Position numbers and translations under genes: made by a program. 64,000 bases of DNA from NCBI GenBank assembly GCA_947184155.2, contig CAMXCT020003757.1:1-64000 (forward strand). Direction: 5' to 3'. The notes below the pieces were generated by a model. The model made no database searches. It saw nothing but the letters and a program-made list of their open reading frames with translations, and had not been told where the DNA came from. This document shows, piece by piece, positions 45,251 through 58,979 of the stretch. Position 1 is the first letter of the stretch, and every line of letters begins with the position of its first letter. Source of the stretch: Cladocopium goreaui (lineage: Eukaryota; Sar; Dinophyceae; Suessiales; Symbiodiniaceae).

Positions 45251-48200
45251 CCGTAAAAGGTGCCGAGATGGAATTATGTCCACTACAAAAAGATGGATCC
45301 TGGAATCTAATTGGTGTTCAAAAATTAGTGGCTACCTGCTATGTAAAAAAACCTGGCCGCCTGGTCCTTTCGGAACATGATTCCTTTTGTCTATAGGTTT
45401 TTGATGGTTTTTGTTCCTCTTCAGGCTCCTGATTTCACATTCGCTTGACGGTGACCCAAGTATCGCACCACGATTGCAAAGCGACTGCTGCTCCGGCTGA
45501 TGCTCATCAGCTGGGCACGCCCACCTTGTGGATCGTCTGAAAGTGATGTATTCCCCCAGCCACGTTCATTTTACAAGGGAAAACACAGGATAAACCATGA
45601 TAAATCGATAGATTTGGGGATACCCATGGATACCCCATTTTCAGAGCCCATGTTTGATCAGATTTTGTCATCTTCCCGGTCCCAGTTCAGTTTGGGGGCA
45701 AAGTTGCATTTCCCCCAAGTGATTGGTCTAGTTATGATCCAAGCACAACTTCTTCATAGAATGTTCTTGTGGCATACAGGATCCCATTTTGGTCCCAGAA
45801 ATATCGGAATAATATGGAATAATAGGTGTTTAACAATTTAAGTTTGTAGCTTGATAGGCATGGCAACTGGTGAAGTACGTGAAATACCCATCATATACCC
45901 ATAATATCCCATAATAATTCCCATCTTGACCCATAATCTAAGGTTTTTTTCAAGCCCACTTTTTGTAGGCTGCATTGGTTTTCCCGAAGGGCCTACATCT
46001 TCGATCTCATGCTTGGCCATTGCCAGGCCCTGTCACGCTGCGACCGCATGTTGCATCGCGTGAAGGCGGCGGTTGAAGAGAAGAGGAAAACCCATGGAGA
46101 AAACATCTAAAATTCAGATGCAAAGGAATCAAGTATGAATCTGAATCATCAAATTGAATACCAAGAATGAATCTGAATATATATAATATATCTGAATCAT
46201 CAATTTGAAATCAATTGAATACCATTTTTTTGCCAATACCATATTTTATGGTCTTTGAGAATTTGAAAAGTGAGCCCAAAATCCAGCAGATTTTTCCACC
46301 TCGATTCGAGCACTGCCCTCCGCTTCAGGCTCGGCCTGAGACTCTGAGATCAGAGATCCGACGGTGTCAACGACGTGTTTCGTTCGTGGTCAGTCAGTGT
46401 TAAACGACTGGTGGAATTTAGGATGATTTTAATCATGTTTTTATGATATGTTATGATGTTCCATGACCATCAAAACCAAAGAAAAAACATCATCAAATGG
46501 AGATCATCAAATGGATCAAACAAGACTGAGATAAACTGAGGGTTTGATATGCTTTGATCATATATAAACATATAAACATATATAAAAACTGTTTTTTTTG
46601 GTTTCGAGCCATGGCCCCTCTGTTTTGATCAGTTGGATAACGACGATGCCCTGAATTCGTCGTCACCTCCTCCTGTGGAATCTCCTCCACGGGGCTGATC
46701 AGCACGCCCTCGAGGCAGGAATGACACACCGTAAATGATGTAAATGGGTCATAACTGTCATTCCAAAATGATTTATAACTGTCAATAAGCTGTGTCACAT
46801 AGAAAATATATGTCATATTCATTCATATTCAATAACAAAATGACTTATAACTTATCATAACTTATCATTGTAATATGTCAATAAGTTTTCAGAAACTCAC
46901 CCAGAAGTTTAACGATGTTTAACATATTAATTTTCCCAAGTCATGAATGTGCTTTCAAGTCACATCCGTACAAACTTGATGAAACATCCACAGAAATTGA
47001 ACATCTCTCAGCCACAAAAGGAAAAACTTCTTCGAACCCCCCAACATTAGCCTTTTTCGGAACAATGAAAAAATAATGAAAACTCCCAAAAACCATCACA
47101 AATACAATTCAGATACAACTCAGCCAACAACGAGTTGCTCCCAAGCACCTCATAAGTGAGGACACGACTAACCTTTGGATCCTCTGGAGACTGCTGGTCA
47201 GCTCCCTCCAGGTCGACCTACAGACGAACCCAAAAATCAACAGAAAAATGGGATAAAACTCTCGATTTTTCTTGGCCTTGAGAAAATTGATTGAACCCCC
47301 AAAAGCTCAAAATGTGAAATTCGAGGTAAGAATTGAACCAAGAAACCCTTTGACGTATTTATCTGGAGATTGGGAAGTTTCAACCACATTGGCTAATATC
47401 ATAATATCGAATATCCCATTTTTGGTGGTCATATACCCAGCAAATGGGGATGAACAATTGAACAAGCCATCTTCTGGGTTTTTGGGAATATATTAAATTA
47501 AGGATCTAAAGATCGCATGACCTCAAGACTTTTGCCCAAACAAACAAATTAACGGACTTACGAAGCCTGGATTTCCCAACCATCGGAGAGTCGATGATTG
47601 AGCACCCACCCTCTCCATTTTGAGAAGCTCCCTGTCCCATGATGACCCATGACTTCCTTGTTTTGGGGGATTCAACATGATTCAACTATCTCCTGATTGG
47701 CATGTGTCTCAGCATGCGCACTTTTCCGCGAAATCTCTTCATCAGCAGGCACTGGTGGTTTTCCTCCGCTGGGCCAAGGGAGCCGCTGAACCTCCACGGC
47801 GACCACAAATCGGGTCCGATGGCCTTCGCATCGCGTCCATCGCCAGCGAGATCCTGCACCGAGATCCAGCTGCATCACTTGACCTTTCTGCGACGACGAG
47901 CACAGGAAGTGAAACCTCAGAAGTTGGGAGATGAAGCTGGAAAAACCCTGTAAAAAATGGTTGCTAGGCAGCTTCTATGCACACTGCAAGTCAAAGATGG
48001 AATCATATGGAAGCCCCAAAAAAATGGCAATTTCTTCATTTATTGTACCATAATTATTACTACCATTACTTTTACACAACTTGGAAGTTCATCATGTTCA
48101 TCTTCCCAACATTTCCCAACCCCTTTGGATTCGCCCAGTAGCAACAGGAGAACCAGGCCTGGCACCGTCGATGCACTTCCTGTGGGTGACTCAGGCTAGC

Positions 48201-48264
48201 CAGCATCGCCAGCATCTCATCTCTCCACACCTCCAAAAGTGGATGAACACCTGTGAGATAATAT
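45251..48264. other. Unassigned, intron-like sequence
   Basis: Weak minus-strand exon candidates lie near 46.29-46.39 kb (an acidic SESQAEPEAEG stretch), 46.62-46.73 kb and 47.70-47.90 kb. None has a recognised domain and the frames could not be joined. Confidence 0.4.
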
Positions 48265-48371
48265 ACCATCTGGCTATTTAACATAGCCATAGAAAATCAC
48301 CATGTTTAATAGGTAAACCATCTATTTCTATGGGCCATCTATACCATGGCTGTGTTAAATAACCAGAGGGT
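48265..48371. mobile_element. MITE-like element, family 2, copy 2
   Basis: A 107-base element with 19-bp terminal inverted repeats (ACCATCTGGCTATTTAACA and the complement of ACCCTCTGGTTATTTAACA, two mismatches). It shares ATGGAAAATCACCAT-like and CTATTTCTATGG segments with the copy at 44350-44461. It lies 127 bases past the NAA60 stop codon. No target duplication is visible. Confidence 0.65.
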
Positions 48372-48497
48372 AACTGAAGATGCATGAGAAATGATGAGAA
48401 TCTATGGAATATGTGGCTTTTTTTATCATAAAAAAAAACACCAAGGTTCCACATGTGAACACATCCTGTGGGTGTTTTTGGTTGTTCTTGGGATGAA

Positions 48498-51267
48498 CTA
48501 TTCACTCCCCACCTGCGCTTTCAAGTCATTTGGTGGTCGTCCACCATTCTCATAGAGCACGTAGAGCAATGAATCCCAATACCTCGCCGGAAAGAGATGG
48601 AAAGGTGCCCTGGGCACATTAGCACATCAGTTATGGGGCAAGCTTCGCCTTATGTATTTATATTCCATGGTCATTGAATTGAATGTACCATAGGTCATAT
48701 ATTCCATATAGCTTTGGGTATACATTTATTTTCGCCATTATATGATACCTAAATCTACCCAAGATCCAATCACCTATCCAACATCGATTTGATCATTTGA
48801 TCCATGATATCAAAGTGCATTGCTTCAAATTTCCAGGTGTCTCATCAGCCTTCTCAAGCAAGCTATTGCTGAAATCCTCCTTGTAACTGTGGATATCTCC
48901 CCCAGAAAATGTTTGCCAACACTTTCACTCCATTTCCACTTAGACATCTTAGACTTGTTGTTCCAAATGCATCGCAATCAGAGGGATGAAACTGGGTGCC
49001 AGAAAAAATTAGAGCGGTCCAAGGTGATACTTCAAAGTTTAAACAACACACTGCCAACTATGAACATCTACTGGAAGCAAACTTTAAAAACAGCAAATAT
49101 ACTGGCACGCTATTCGCTTGATGCCACGGGTCATTTCAGATTTCACCGATCCAATAATATATATATATATTATTATTATTATTATTACTATACCAACTTA
49201 TACCATATATATAATATGTATTATATGTATTATATATATAGGTGTGTATATGATCCAATCCCATTTAACATGTGTCAACATGTGTCAACACATATTTCAA
49301 CATATTTCAAGCCTTTCAGCCCAAGTTCTGATTGTGGAAGCAGTAGAACCTAGGGAAGTGCCGCACCATCTGAAGCCCCATGTGCTCATAGAGCGAGATG
49401 GCCTTGGTCCATCTCAGTGGAGCATAGAGTGACATGTGACATCGTTGGCTGATGGCCAGGGTGCAACGTTGGGTGCAACATGGCCAGGTTGTCATGATTC
49501 ATGTCATGAATTTCTGAATGAAGAATTTAAGTTAGATACAGTATGTAGTTTTTTTACTTTCTTTAAGAATTTCTGACACTTCCAAGTAGGCTTTGAAGTT
49601 CAGTACAAAGATGTACAAAGTACCAGCTCATATTTTGTTCACCAAGTGTGGACGTGTCCTGCAGTGAAGCTGGCTGAAACTTATGGGCAAATTATGGAAT
49701 ATCCCAACAGCAAATACAACAGCGTCTAGTTGGTGGTTTCAAGTTCAACCCGCCGGAAAAGTCACATAGTACTTCACACACCTCTTTTAAAAAAAAAACT
49801 GAAAAAACACATATGATTTTCTAGATCAACCATGGCTCAATGTGTTTTCCCCCTTGACTGAATCAACCAAGTCGCAGGCGCGTTGTATTCCACGACATGA
49901 ACCCAGATGGCCTTCAGCTTGGGGCCAAGCTGCTGGCGGATGCTGTCCATGGTTTTTTGCAGCAGCTGCTTGGCTAAGCCATGGCCCCGGGCAGCATCCA
50001 CCACTCCCAGGGTCAGGATATAGCCAGCAGCTCCGTTCATACAAGCATCGACACCACCTGGGTTGGACGGTTGGACTGAAGAATTCCAACATCAATCCAT
50101 CAGCAAGTGGATGAAGCAAAATCGTGGATGACTTTGGGATGGATTCCACTTCCCCGAAAAACTGAGGACTGTCGAATTGGCTCTCGGTTGAAAATCTACT
50201 GGAACCTTCCTATTTGAATGGATAACCACGGATAAAAACATGGTTTCCTATAGATGTTCAATAGATGTTCAACGATGTTCCATCATTTTTCACCGCAAAA
50301 GCCTCAGCTGGGGGTGCCTTCCACGACCGATTCCATGTCAAAGCGCGACTGTTGGAAGTGGGTCCGGAAGGTTGCGGCGCCTAACAGCAGGTCACCCAGT
50401 AGAGCAGCCACGCTGCCGACGCGTTTGCTTTCGAAGACCTCGTGTATTGGGAACCCGAATTTGGAGCAATGGGAAAAAAAAAACGTATGGAAAAAATGTG
50501 GAACCCATTGAAAGAATGTAATGATATTAATTATGAATGGGATTGAATGGGTAAGTGGGGAAGCATCCTCAGCAAAGCTTCGGGGGTTGGTTCACAATTG
50601 GCCGTATTCACTCATTATTGGTGGCCGAAAATGAGGCGGTACATCAGTTGACCACGCAGTGGAAGAAGGACATGTCGATTGTGTCGGTGGGAACCCCAAC
50701 AAATCGGCTGGTTTGACCCAAAAAAATGCATCTGGCGGAACCTAGTGTTTTCGAAATTCCCCGGTGGACGCTTTTTGGCCTTTTGTAAGATCTGCATTGA
50801 TTTATTGCTATTGAAGCACTGCAGAATTTCCACTCACAATGCGAACTTGAGCACGCAGGGAGGTTTGAAAACCTAAGGTTTCGTTGAAGATCCAGTTCTA
50901 GGATGTTCTAGGGGTTATCTCCCACCACTTCAACATATGGGGTTTTATAGCAATGGTCATACCCATTGGTTACCTCAACTGCACCCCCACGTAGGAAGAG
51001 ACCACACAAATGTGGATCTGAAACCAAGAATCCTCGTCATAGAAGCTCTTGCCGTACTCCACCTCACAAACAAACAGCAGGAGGGGATGTTACGGACCAT
51101 TTTCCGCATGCTGAAAGGAAAACAGTTAACAAAAACATGTCTTAAACAAGGACAGTTCCAGCAACGTCATCCAACCTGCATCCAATATGCATCTAGTGCT
51201 AAGTGGCTGGAAACCATTCCCGGTGCAGTGCTTCTAGCTCTTTCCGGTCCTGGTGGCTGCGTGCCAT
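48498..51267 (-). CDS. NAA60: NAA60-type N-alpha-acetyltransferase (GNAT), six exons
   Basis: Exons: 51267-51208, 51062-51033 (30 nt), 50438-50318, 50057-49876, 49402-49329 and 48582-48498, ending TAG. Joined, they give 183 residues that follow human NAA60 residue for residue in length across the catalytic core: EWFP-VEY near the start, GYILTLGVV then RGHGLAKQLL (the acetyl-CoA-binding loop), EYNAPAISLYE, FPRFYCF and LYVLYENGG at the end. NAA60 acetylates N-termini of membrane proteins at the Golgi. The human protein is longer (about 240 aa); its C-terminal membrane-binding part is not seen here. The donors are GC, GA, GC, GC and GA, never GT; all acceptors are AG|G. The start is the least certain part: an ATG at 51267 fits, but an AG|GAC inside exon 1 could mean an upstream exon. 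Confidence 0.86.
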
Positions 51268-54200
51268 ACTCTCGTTCCGTCGGAGTCACTTAGCAAGTGG
51301 CCAGCCAATGGTCCAATGGTATGGTTTAGAGAGTTTAGAGTTTAAACTGCACTGTATCTTTGCGGATATCCCAGTGTTGATGTTCAAATCCCATGAAATC
51401 CCATGCCAATCCCATCTTTGATGCTTCAGAAGTACAGTAGTTTCCAACAACCTACATATCCCAGAAAACAGCGGCAGCGTTCCTTCTTCCTGAGCTGTCG
51501 AAATTCCACAGCTTCCAAGCCATCCAAACCACCAATTTTCCTGCCGCGACCGCATCAGCAGCTGATGCTTGTTGGAAATATCTCAAGATATCATGTAATT
51601 AATCTGTTATAATATGTATATATAATATGTGTATATATATATATATATAATCTGTATATATATATAATACAGTATATATTTATATATGTATTCTCGTGCG
51701 AGTGTAACTTGATTTATATAAAAACTCATGTTCAAGAATCGTCCAAAAAGTTCCAAAAACATCTCCAAATGATTACAGTACATCATCCTGAATCCCCAAC
51801 AAAAACGGGGGGGAACCTCAACTTCCCATGCACGGCCGCAGCCAAGGGGGGGCGCTCCCCAGTAGGTGGGAAGGAAGGAGATGTGCTGACCATTGGTCAG
51901 CCATCTACCAGAGATTGCTATTGCTATGATTGCGGGATGTTCATCATATGTTCACCATATGATATGGACCATGTTTTCACCAGATGTTCACCATATGCTT
52001 CTCAGCTCTAAGCCTCTAAGCTGATCTTCTCTTTTGAAGTTGCCTTTCTGTGTGTCGTGATGTGTCGTGTCGCATTTGATCGCCGCATTCATCCTTGAGC
52101 CAGAAATCTCCATCCGCTAAATGACCTAAATGGTGAAGTGAGGTGAATTGTACCATATTGTACCAATTAGCCACAGATAACCACAGATAGCCACAATAGC
52201 CCATTGCACCTCATAGTTCAAGTCAACGAAGGAGTAGCCTTGCAGAACTTGACATCACTGATATTCACAGAAAATTCGACACAAACCGATGTCATCAGTT
52301 GACGCAATGAAGTCAGGGAGCTCCAATGATTGAGGCAGATGTCAAGGCCACATTTCTCAAGCCAAGCTGCTAAACCTGCCATCATCCGTGATTTGCAACG
52401 CTGCGAACTCGTCCTCCCAAGTCGAGTTTGCGGTCCACATCCCCATGTTGGTCCAGCATTTGAACATCAACACCATTGATGTCTGCTCCACTGGTCACTG
52501 GTTTCACGCAGGGGGGAAAACTCCCTCGACCTGAAAGCGCATTGCCTTTCCAAAAAAAGGGAAGGGAGCCACATGTCCTTGGCGTTTCACTTGCGTCCCG
52601 ACTCTCTAAAAATATCAGTCCAGGATATTCAAGGTTTGGTCAGGTTTAAGGATGTTCCAAATTTGGGATGCCCAAAATAACCCAAAATTGGGTGGTCTGT
52701 TTTGGACACTCCATCCATTCCATGTTGATGGCCCATCATTTCCGTGTACCGTATACACCAAGTATTCATTGTTTCTTGGGGTATAGCCTGCTGCAAGACA
52801 CACCACTTCTTTATTCCATTATTGGTGGCATCTAGATCGACTGCAGCAACGATTTGTTGGCTACATCAGCATTTGCTACACAACGTGTCCATTCATCGCA
52901 AGTACATCTCCCTTAGTGTCACGATTAACAGTCCCAGTGTTTCGACTGTGCTGGCGATATCACCGTTCTCCATCTTCGCCGGTCGTCCCAGTTTGTTGCT
53001 GTTGGTTGGATTCTCATTAGTTACATTAGGATGGTTGTTGGTTTGTTGCCCATGATGGATCATCATTCAGTGATTATATAGTGATTATCCACATCTTGTT
53101 GTTTGTTACATCTTGTTACTACCATGTTACTACCCATCAGAGGAGCTATGTGTGAAATATGGTGAAATCCTCATGCCATGGCACTTAGCTTTGCCTTTTC
53201 AATCTCAGAGCGAACTTCCCAAAGCTCCTCGGAAAAGGATGCTGGAGGATGGTGGGGGATGCTGCCACTGTGTTGGAACTTGGGTCCTTCTGAGCTTCTG
53301 GATCATTTCGTGTCATTCCCGAAAAAAAAACAAAAAAACAATGACCCATTCCCATATTTGATTACTGAAGGCTACTTGAAATTCACTTCGGTGGCTTTAT
53401 CATGGTTTATCTGAAGATAGGGTACCCATGGGTACCCCTATATCTTATCCACTTAAGTGAAACGTTGAGTCAGAGAGTCATGACATTTTCCGACATTTTC
53501 CACCAATCTTCGTTGAGCTCCTGTTCGAAGGCGGGAGTTGCTCCAAGAGATCCACCTAGTCCTCTTTCCTCGGGACATGTCGGACATATTCGGACATGTT
53601 GGGAAGGGCTGAGGTCACGGATCTTCCGACGGATTTTCTGATATCCAGTAGTCACCAAGGCTAAAGTCATGCGATAGTTCTACAGTTTCCTAGTTTCTAG
53701 CATGTAGTATACTATGTATACTGGCTTATATCCACTCTTTCACACCTTTGGAGAGGATTAGAAGATTAGAATGATAGATGCTAAATCTGCTAGATGTGTT
53801 AGAGGTTCCTTCCTCCGCACCTCCAAACAACATGGCAGCGGTCTCACATGGGACCCCTTGCGACCCCTAACCCCTGGGCACCCCACGATTGCTCGGCCAA
53901 GATCCAATGCAACACCTCGGCCGAAGTGGCCATGACGTCCCATTTTTACCCATTTTTTGGGGGGTGGAAGATGGTGGAACACCTACAGAAAGTTTGTTGA
54001 AACACCAAAAAAAGATTGGCCATTGATGCCATATCAAGAAAAAAATCAGAGTATCTCATCCTCGGAATCAGTCCGCTACGGTAGCTACGTTTGCTGCTTC
54101 CCAACGATTTTCGCGACCTCTGGGCAGCCCGGCTCTGGGGCCGCATGGTCGTGGCTGGACTAGCAGGTGGCTGCCAATCAAGACTGGCCTCAGGTTCCGC

Positions 54201-55305
54201 AGAAATGATGGTTGCGATATGTTGGGATCCTGAATAATCATTGTTGACTTTTTGACACCATTTGAGTGGAAGCAATGGGAGAATTCCGCTGGATGATGTT
54301 GACATATGTTTACTTTTTCAGATGGGAAAATTCCCATCAAATCGGAAGGGTTTTGATAGGTTCGATAGGGAAAGAATTGGAGAATGCCACATGAAACGCC
54401 AAACGAACTTCATCTGGGCGCTTTCCCAGCTCCGAAATCAGCTCCGAGCGGCGAGTTTGGCGGCTGATGTCTTCCTACCTACCGGAGCCGGCCTCGGTGC
54501 TGGTTGGACTCCACTTAAGTGGGACTTAAGTGGCTGGTCAAGTTTGAAAGCCAACCATCCCATCACCATCCCATCATCTTCACCATGAACTCACCAGCAA
54601 TCCTCGAGGCACTTCGCTCAGTATGGCACTTGGGTGCCGAGGCTCCGTTCTGACCTGGGATGGAGATGGAACGGATGGAACTGGAAGGGGCTCTCGGGGC
54701 TTTATGAAACTCCGACAGCTCCGACAGCCTCAAACCTCTGACAGAATCTGACAGAATCTGACAGAATCTGACAGATGATATCAATTGATATCAGATGTTT
54801 GATCCTCCCAGATGTCCACATACAGTAGTTCTCTCCACCGTTTTCATCCTTTTTCCACATCTCTTGTAATATTTGGCACATAGTGTTTTGACTTGGTCTT
54901 ATACCCATTTGCAGATAAGTCACATGTGCCAAAGTTGGCTGCTGGCAATCCCACTATATTGATCATCTCAAGCACAAACCATTTCCCATTTTGGCGGGCT
55001 AACAAACCATTTTCATCATATCAAATCATCCCCATTGTATCCCCAGTATATCTTTGACTTTATGAATAGTCCCCTGGATTGTTGGTTACATCTGCATTAA
55101 TGCCATTATATGTCCACCATACATCCATGATTTACAGATGTCAGACACATCTACCAATTATCCTCAATGCCAATCCCATATCTTTGATGGTGGAGTCGCC
55201 ATATTCCCATAAAAATTGTCCCAAAAAGAAATGATATTTCCAGCATATATCCATCATGTATCCATCATATATCCATCACATATATTTATATTATCCATCA
55301 CATAT
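51268..55305. other. Unassigned sequence with weak minus-strand exon candidates
   Basis: Minus-strand open stretches at about 52.55-52.39 kb (SGADINGVDVQMLDQHGDVD) and 53.64-53.48 kb (GATPAFEQELNEDWW) look protein-like but match nothing I recognise. A TCTGACAGAA tandem repeat lies at 54734-54778, and AT-rich TATATA tracts at 51.60-51.70 kb. Confidence 0.4.
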
Positions 55306-55433
55306 CTGGTTGGTGGTATACCTACCCCTCTGAAAAATGATGGAGTTCGTCAGTTGGGATTGATTATAAAATTCCCAATATATGGAAAGTCATAAAATTC
55401 CAAACTTTCCAAACTTTCCAAACCATCAACCAG
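55306..55433. mobile_element. Small inverted-repeat element, family 1, copy 2
   Basis: Starts CTGGTTGGTGGTATAC and ends CCAAACCATCAACCAG. It shares CCCCTCTGAAAAATGATG, GTTCGTCAGTTGGGATT and TTCCCAATATATGGAAA with the other copies. An inner CCAAACTTT doubling makes it the longest of the three. Confidence 0.75.
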
Positions 55434-57029
55434 ATGAGATCATGGCATCCCCCTGTTACTCAAAAGCCTGGCACCGAGACGCCATCGCTGCTCGCTAGCG
55501 CTCTGGTGGCCATGCACGTCTCGAAAAGTTCACGACCCCCTCCCATCGCGATGGGAGCGATGGAAACCCGGGACTCCCATGGGTAGATGTCAGGTTACTA
55601 TGTGTATGTGACTGTATATGTATAATTTATTACTAAGTATACTATATGATGTTTATATGATGTTTATGGCTGTTTATGGGTAATTAATGGTAATTCATCA
55701 AACCATCAAGTCACTATCTTTCATCGTGCGGTGTCATTTGCTGATAATTTGATGGCATGATGGTATTTATGCTGACTTTTGGCAATTTGATTCGTAATAT
55801 GTGGCTTATTCGCGGGTAATTTCTGAGTGATCAGCACACTGGTTCCCTATAAAAACGGCCCTTTTGAGGGCATACATCCTTTTTGTTGGGCACACTAATA
55901 TGGCTGTGGCTCATGGCGCACCAATGAACATAATGAACCCACAGATTCCCCTCACCGTGCCTGCTTCTTTCTCTGCTGCGTCTCCCCAACCAAAAAATCA
56001 GCCGTCAATGACTTTGAGCCAAACAATTCGCAGAGATTTTTGTAGCGCCAAATCTGCATCTGGCAACAGCTTCAAACACAAATGTCAAGCCACTCTTGCT
56101 TCTGTCACGATATCTTGGTCTCTCTTTGTCTCTTTCTTTAGACATGTTGGATGTCCAAAAGCAAGATTCATGCTTTGCTGTGCCACTTCGTATCATGGCA
56201 CTGGGTGAGCAACATGCTTTGCTCCGTGGCCATGAGAGCATGGCTCATCACCGAAATTGAACTGATTTTCGGATACTGAAGGATGAAGCATCTTACAATG
56301 GATTCCTGGTCAATCATGGTCAATCATGGTCAATCATGGTCAATCATGGTCATAGTTATGGCTAATTCTATATATTTGCCATATTTATAGTGGATTTTCC
56401 ATAGTTTTTTGTTACAATCATGGTCAATCAGCATCACCATCAATCTGAAACTGAAGTGACTCCAGTGACTTCAATACTCCAATGACTCCAATGACCACGG
56501 CGCTTTGCCGTGCTGGCAACCCTGCGGACCCTGCGGTCTGACTATCTACAACTCTGCTGCGGCCCATGATTTCGAGGAAAATGTAGCAACGCAACCGGAG
56601 CAAAAAGGACAGATTCGTAATGGTCTTTTGGAACCACAGATCAATTATTGAAGTGCTGTGAATACATGTGAAATCATGTGAATACGTGAGCATTCGACGT
56701 CAACCAAACACTCATCTTGCGTAGACCCTTCCAACTTCATTGCTGTTTGGTTCAGGTGGCCGACATCGTTGACTTTTTTGGTAGCCCCAGAAGAGAATTG
56801 ACGGCAGCGACCATCAGGGCCAGCATCAGTCAACCTTGATGGACCCGTAAATGGTCCTCACAAAGTAGAAGGAAGCTGTCCTTGGACCAATTGGAATCTC
56901 TGGAACTTGAAACTGGCCCAAAACTGGATTTTTTTTTCGGGAAATGTGCGGATCAACTTCCCAACGACTTCCGAGCGAGCACATGTGGCGCTTCGATCCG
57001 TTGTCTCTGTCTCTGAGGCCGCGGCAGGC
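55434..57029. other. Sequence downstream of the last resolved TM9SF exon
   Basis: The final TM9SF exon should lie here but I could not identify it. A TCAATCATGG repeat (about 5 units) is at 56305-56350, followed by a diverged relative of the family 2 MITE-like sequence at about 56350-56410. No other gene is supported. Confidence 0.45.
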
Positions 57030-58979
57030 CGATGGAGCCAGTCAGCAAACCAAAGATCAAGGAGAGAATGAACATGTAGCCGAAATATAGTAACGTTGAT
57101 ACCTGAAAGTCTGAAAGCATCTGAAAACTTGTCCATCGAATACAAATAATACAATCGCAAAACGGAAAGTGCAAATTTCAAGAGTTGAACCATGGTGTTT
57201 GTGTTTCCCATGGCCATCCTGTCAGCCATCCTGGCCATCCTGGCCATCCTGGCCATCCAGTCCCCTGGCTGGAGCACCATTTTATCAATTGAAAGCCGCG
57301 TGCTGAAGTACATGATGGAATACATGAAGACCTCGGACTTTCGGAGCCCAACAGGCTAGCGAAAAAGATGCGTTTTTCAGCGTTTTTCAGGGCTTCTTTT
57401 TCAAGGGACCAAGTATTATAAGTATTTGGCTGATGTGATTTCTGGAGATGTCCCATCATAACAACATATTTTATCATATTTTCTAATTCAGTTCCCCGAT
57501 ATTTCCAGAAAAAACAAATATATCCCAACTGGATGTCAGCAGCCCTGCCATCCCCATCCAAGTCATTGTCAAGGGGCATAGACAGCGGAGGAGGCACTGG
57601 CCATGAACGACCTGGTCAATCAATTTTCCTTCAGATCTAACTTGATGCAACATGATACAACCCACATCAACCATCATCAAGCTACGAAAAATCCAAACTC
57701 GAAGTACTTATGTGGAAATTCCCAGGAAACTCCCAAACTCCAAATGGCTCTGGGCCCTCAATTGGGGGTAACATGGGGTAACCATGACAGTTGACCAGTT
57801 CTGTTCCAGTTCTGAGACCCACATGACGTCCACTTCCTCCATGTTCACCCCTAGCCTCCACCACCAGTTGTAGTTCTCCGCTGTCAGTTGGAAGTACGTC
57901 AGCCTGTGAGATCCCACAAATTTCGGGGTGGGCTGTACATTTGCAGGTCTACTACCAACCATCACCTCTACAATTTATACCTGGTTGGGTGGTTTCAACC
58001 CCTCTGAAAAATATTAGTCAAGAAGGATTATCCCATATATTGTGGAAAATAAAAAATGTTTGAAACCACCAACCAGATCCAATTTGCAGGTCATTGAGTT
58101 CAATCCCTCTCCTCAACCACCAGGTTTTTTTCACCGGGAAGGTCCAATTTTTCCAAACAGATCGTACTTCTCTCAGCCGCGCACGCAATGGAGATCTCTG
58201 CACAAGTGATGAGAAGGATCACCAGCACCTGAGTTCTTACAGTAAAACAACAGCTGTTTCTCTCCCATCCCGACCCATCCGTCTCAACATAGCTCTGAAA
58301 ATCCACCTGAATTCGGTGTCAGAAAGGTTTTATCACGTCGTTTTCAAGCAAAATCCCAAAGGCCAATCACAACCAACCCAACCTTTCCCATCACCGATTC
58401 TTGGAAGCAGGGAGAGTCATCCCATCTGCGGGCGAAAGACCAGGGCCAAAAAGCCGAAGAGGTAGTAGAACTGGTGCTGCCATAAAGACGACCTTTCTGC
58501 GTACCATGGAGGGAGATTCAACGACAGTGATTGTGACATTGTGACTATATACTACATCCAAAAAAAAATGAAATTCACCACTGATCTCCATTTTTGAAAA
58601 TAATAACAACCCAGAGGTTTGACTCCCAACGTTTTTCCATGGCATGCGAACAGCATTTTCCAGCATCCCCCTGGGCTCATGGGCATAATGAAGAACAATT
58701 CCGTGAAGACAGCGCCGAACGGCAGCACACCGCCCACGGCGCACCTCAGGCTACCAAGTTTTACATAAAACGTTTCCAAAAACAACAAAAAAAACATTAA
58801 CATAATAAATCATAATAACATAAATTCTCCACCAATGTCCCATCCAAAAATGCTACTGCTACGGGTTCAAATGTTCCCGGAACCAAAGCACTGGGATGCA
58901 AATCAGAGGCTTCCACGTGAACATTGGCTGCATAAACCAGGCCTGCGATGGAATCTGCCTGGCTTCGGGGTCCACATGG
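57030..58979 (-). CDS. TM9SF: TM9SF-type nine-transmembrane protein, C-terminal part, eight exons
   Basis: Exons: 58958 (or 58979)-58917, 58744-58685, 58492-58441, 58228-58185, 57903-57856, 57611-57578 (34 nt), 57331-57278 and 57102-57030. Joined, they match the last membrane helices of TM9SF proteins, closest to TM9SF4, with no length difference through this region: RQIPSQAWF, GGVLPFGAVF-ELFFI, WQHQFYYLFGFL, TCAEISIA, YFQLTAENYNWWWR, YSIMYF, LLYFGYM and LLTGSIG. TM9SF proteins sit in Golgi and endosome membranes and help sort membrane cargo. Donors in order are GT, GC, GT, GT, GC, GC, GT and a predicted GC after exon 8. The first exon's acceptor is uncertain: 58958 fits the AG|G rule, while 58979 gives a longer match. 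The N-terminal exons (above 59 kb) and the terminal exon were not found. Confidence 0.86.
57981..58076. mobile_element. Small inverted-repeat element, family 1, copy 3, inside a TM9SF intron
   Basis: A 96-base element with ends CTGGTTGGGTGGTTTCAA and TTTGAAACCACCAACCAG, an 18-bp inverted pair with one extra G. It lies wholly inside the 281-base intron 57904-58184 of the TM9SF gene. Read along the gene, it ends ...AACCAG|G, the same form as the splice acceptors here. Confidence 0.8.

Noticed and set aside
50620..50720. A further NAA60 exon (FVGVPTDTIDMSFF)
   Set aside because: The exons on either side join to give exactly the family length without it, so this stretch lies in intron 2.
56860..57000. 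Last TM9SF exon (ARSEVVGKLIRTF)
   Set aside because: It is in roughly the right place, but it lacks the F-V-x-K-I-Y pattern of the TM9SF C-terminus and the GC-donor phase was not matched.
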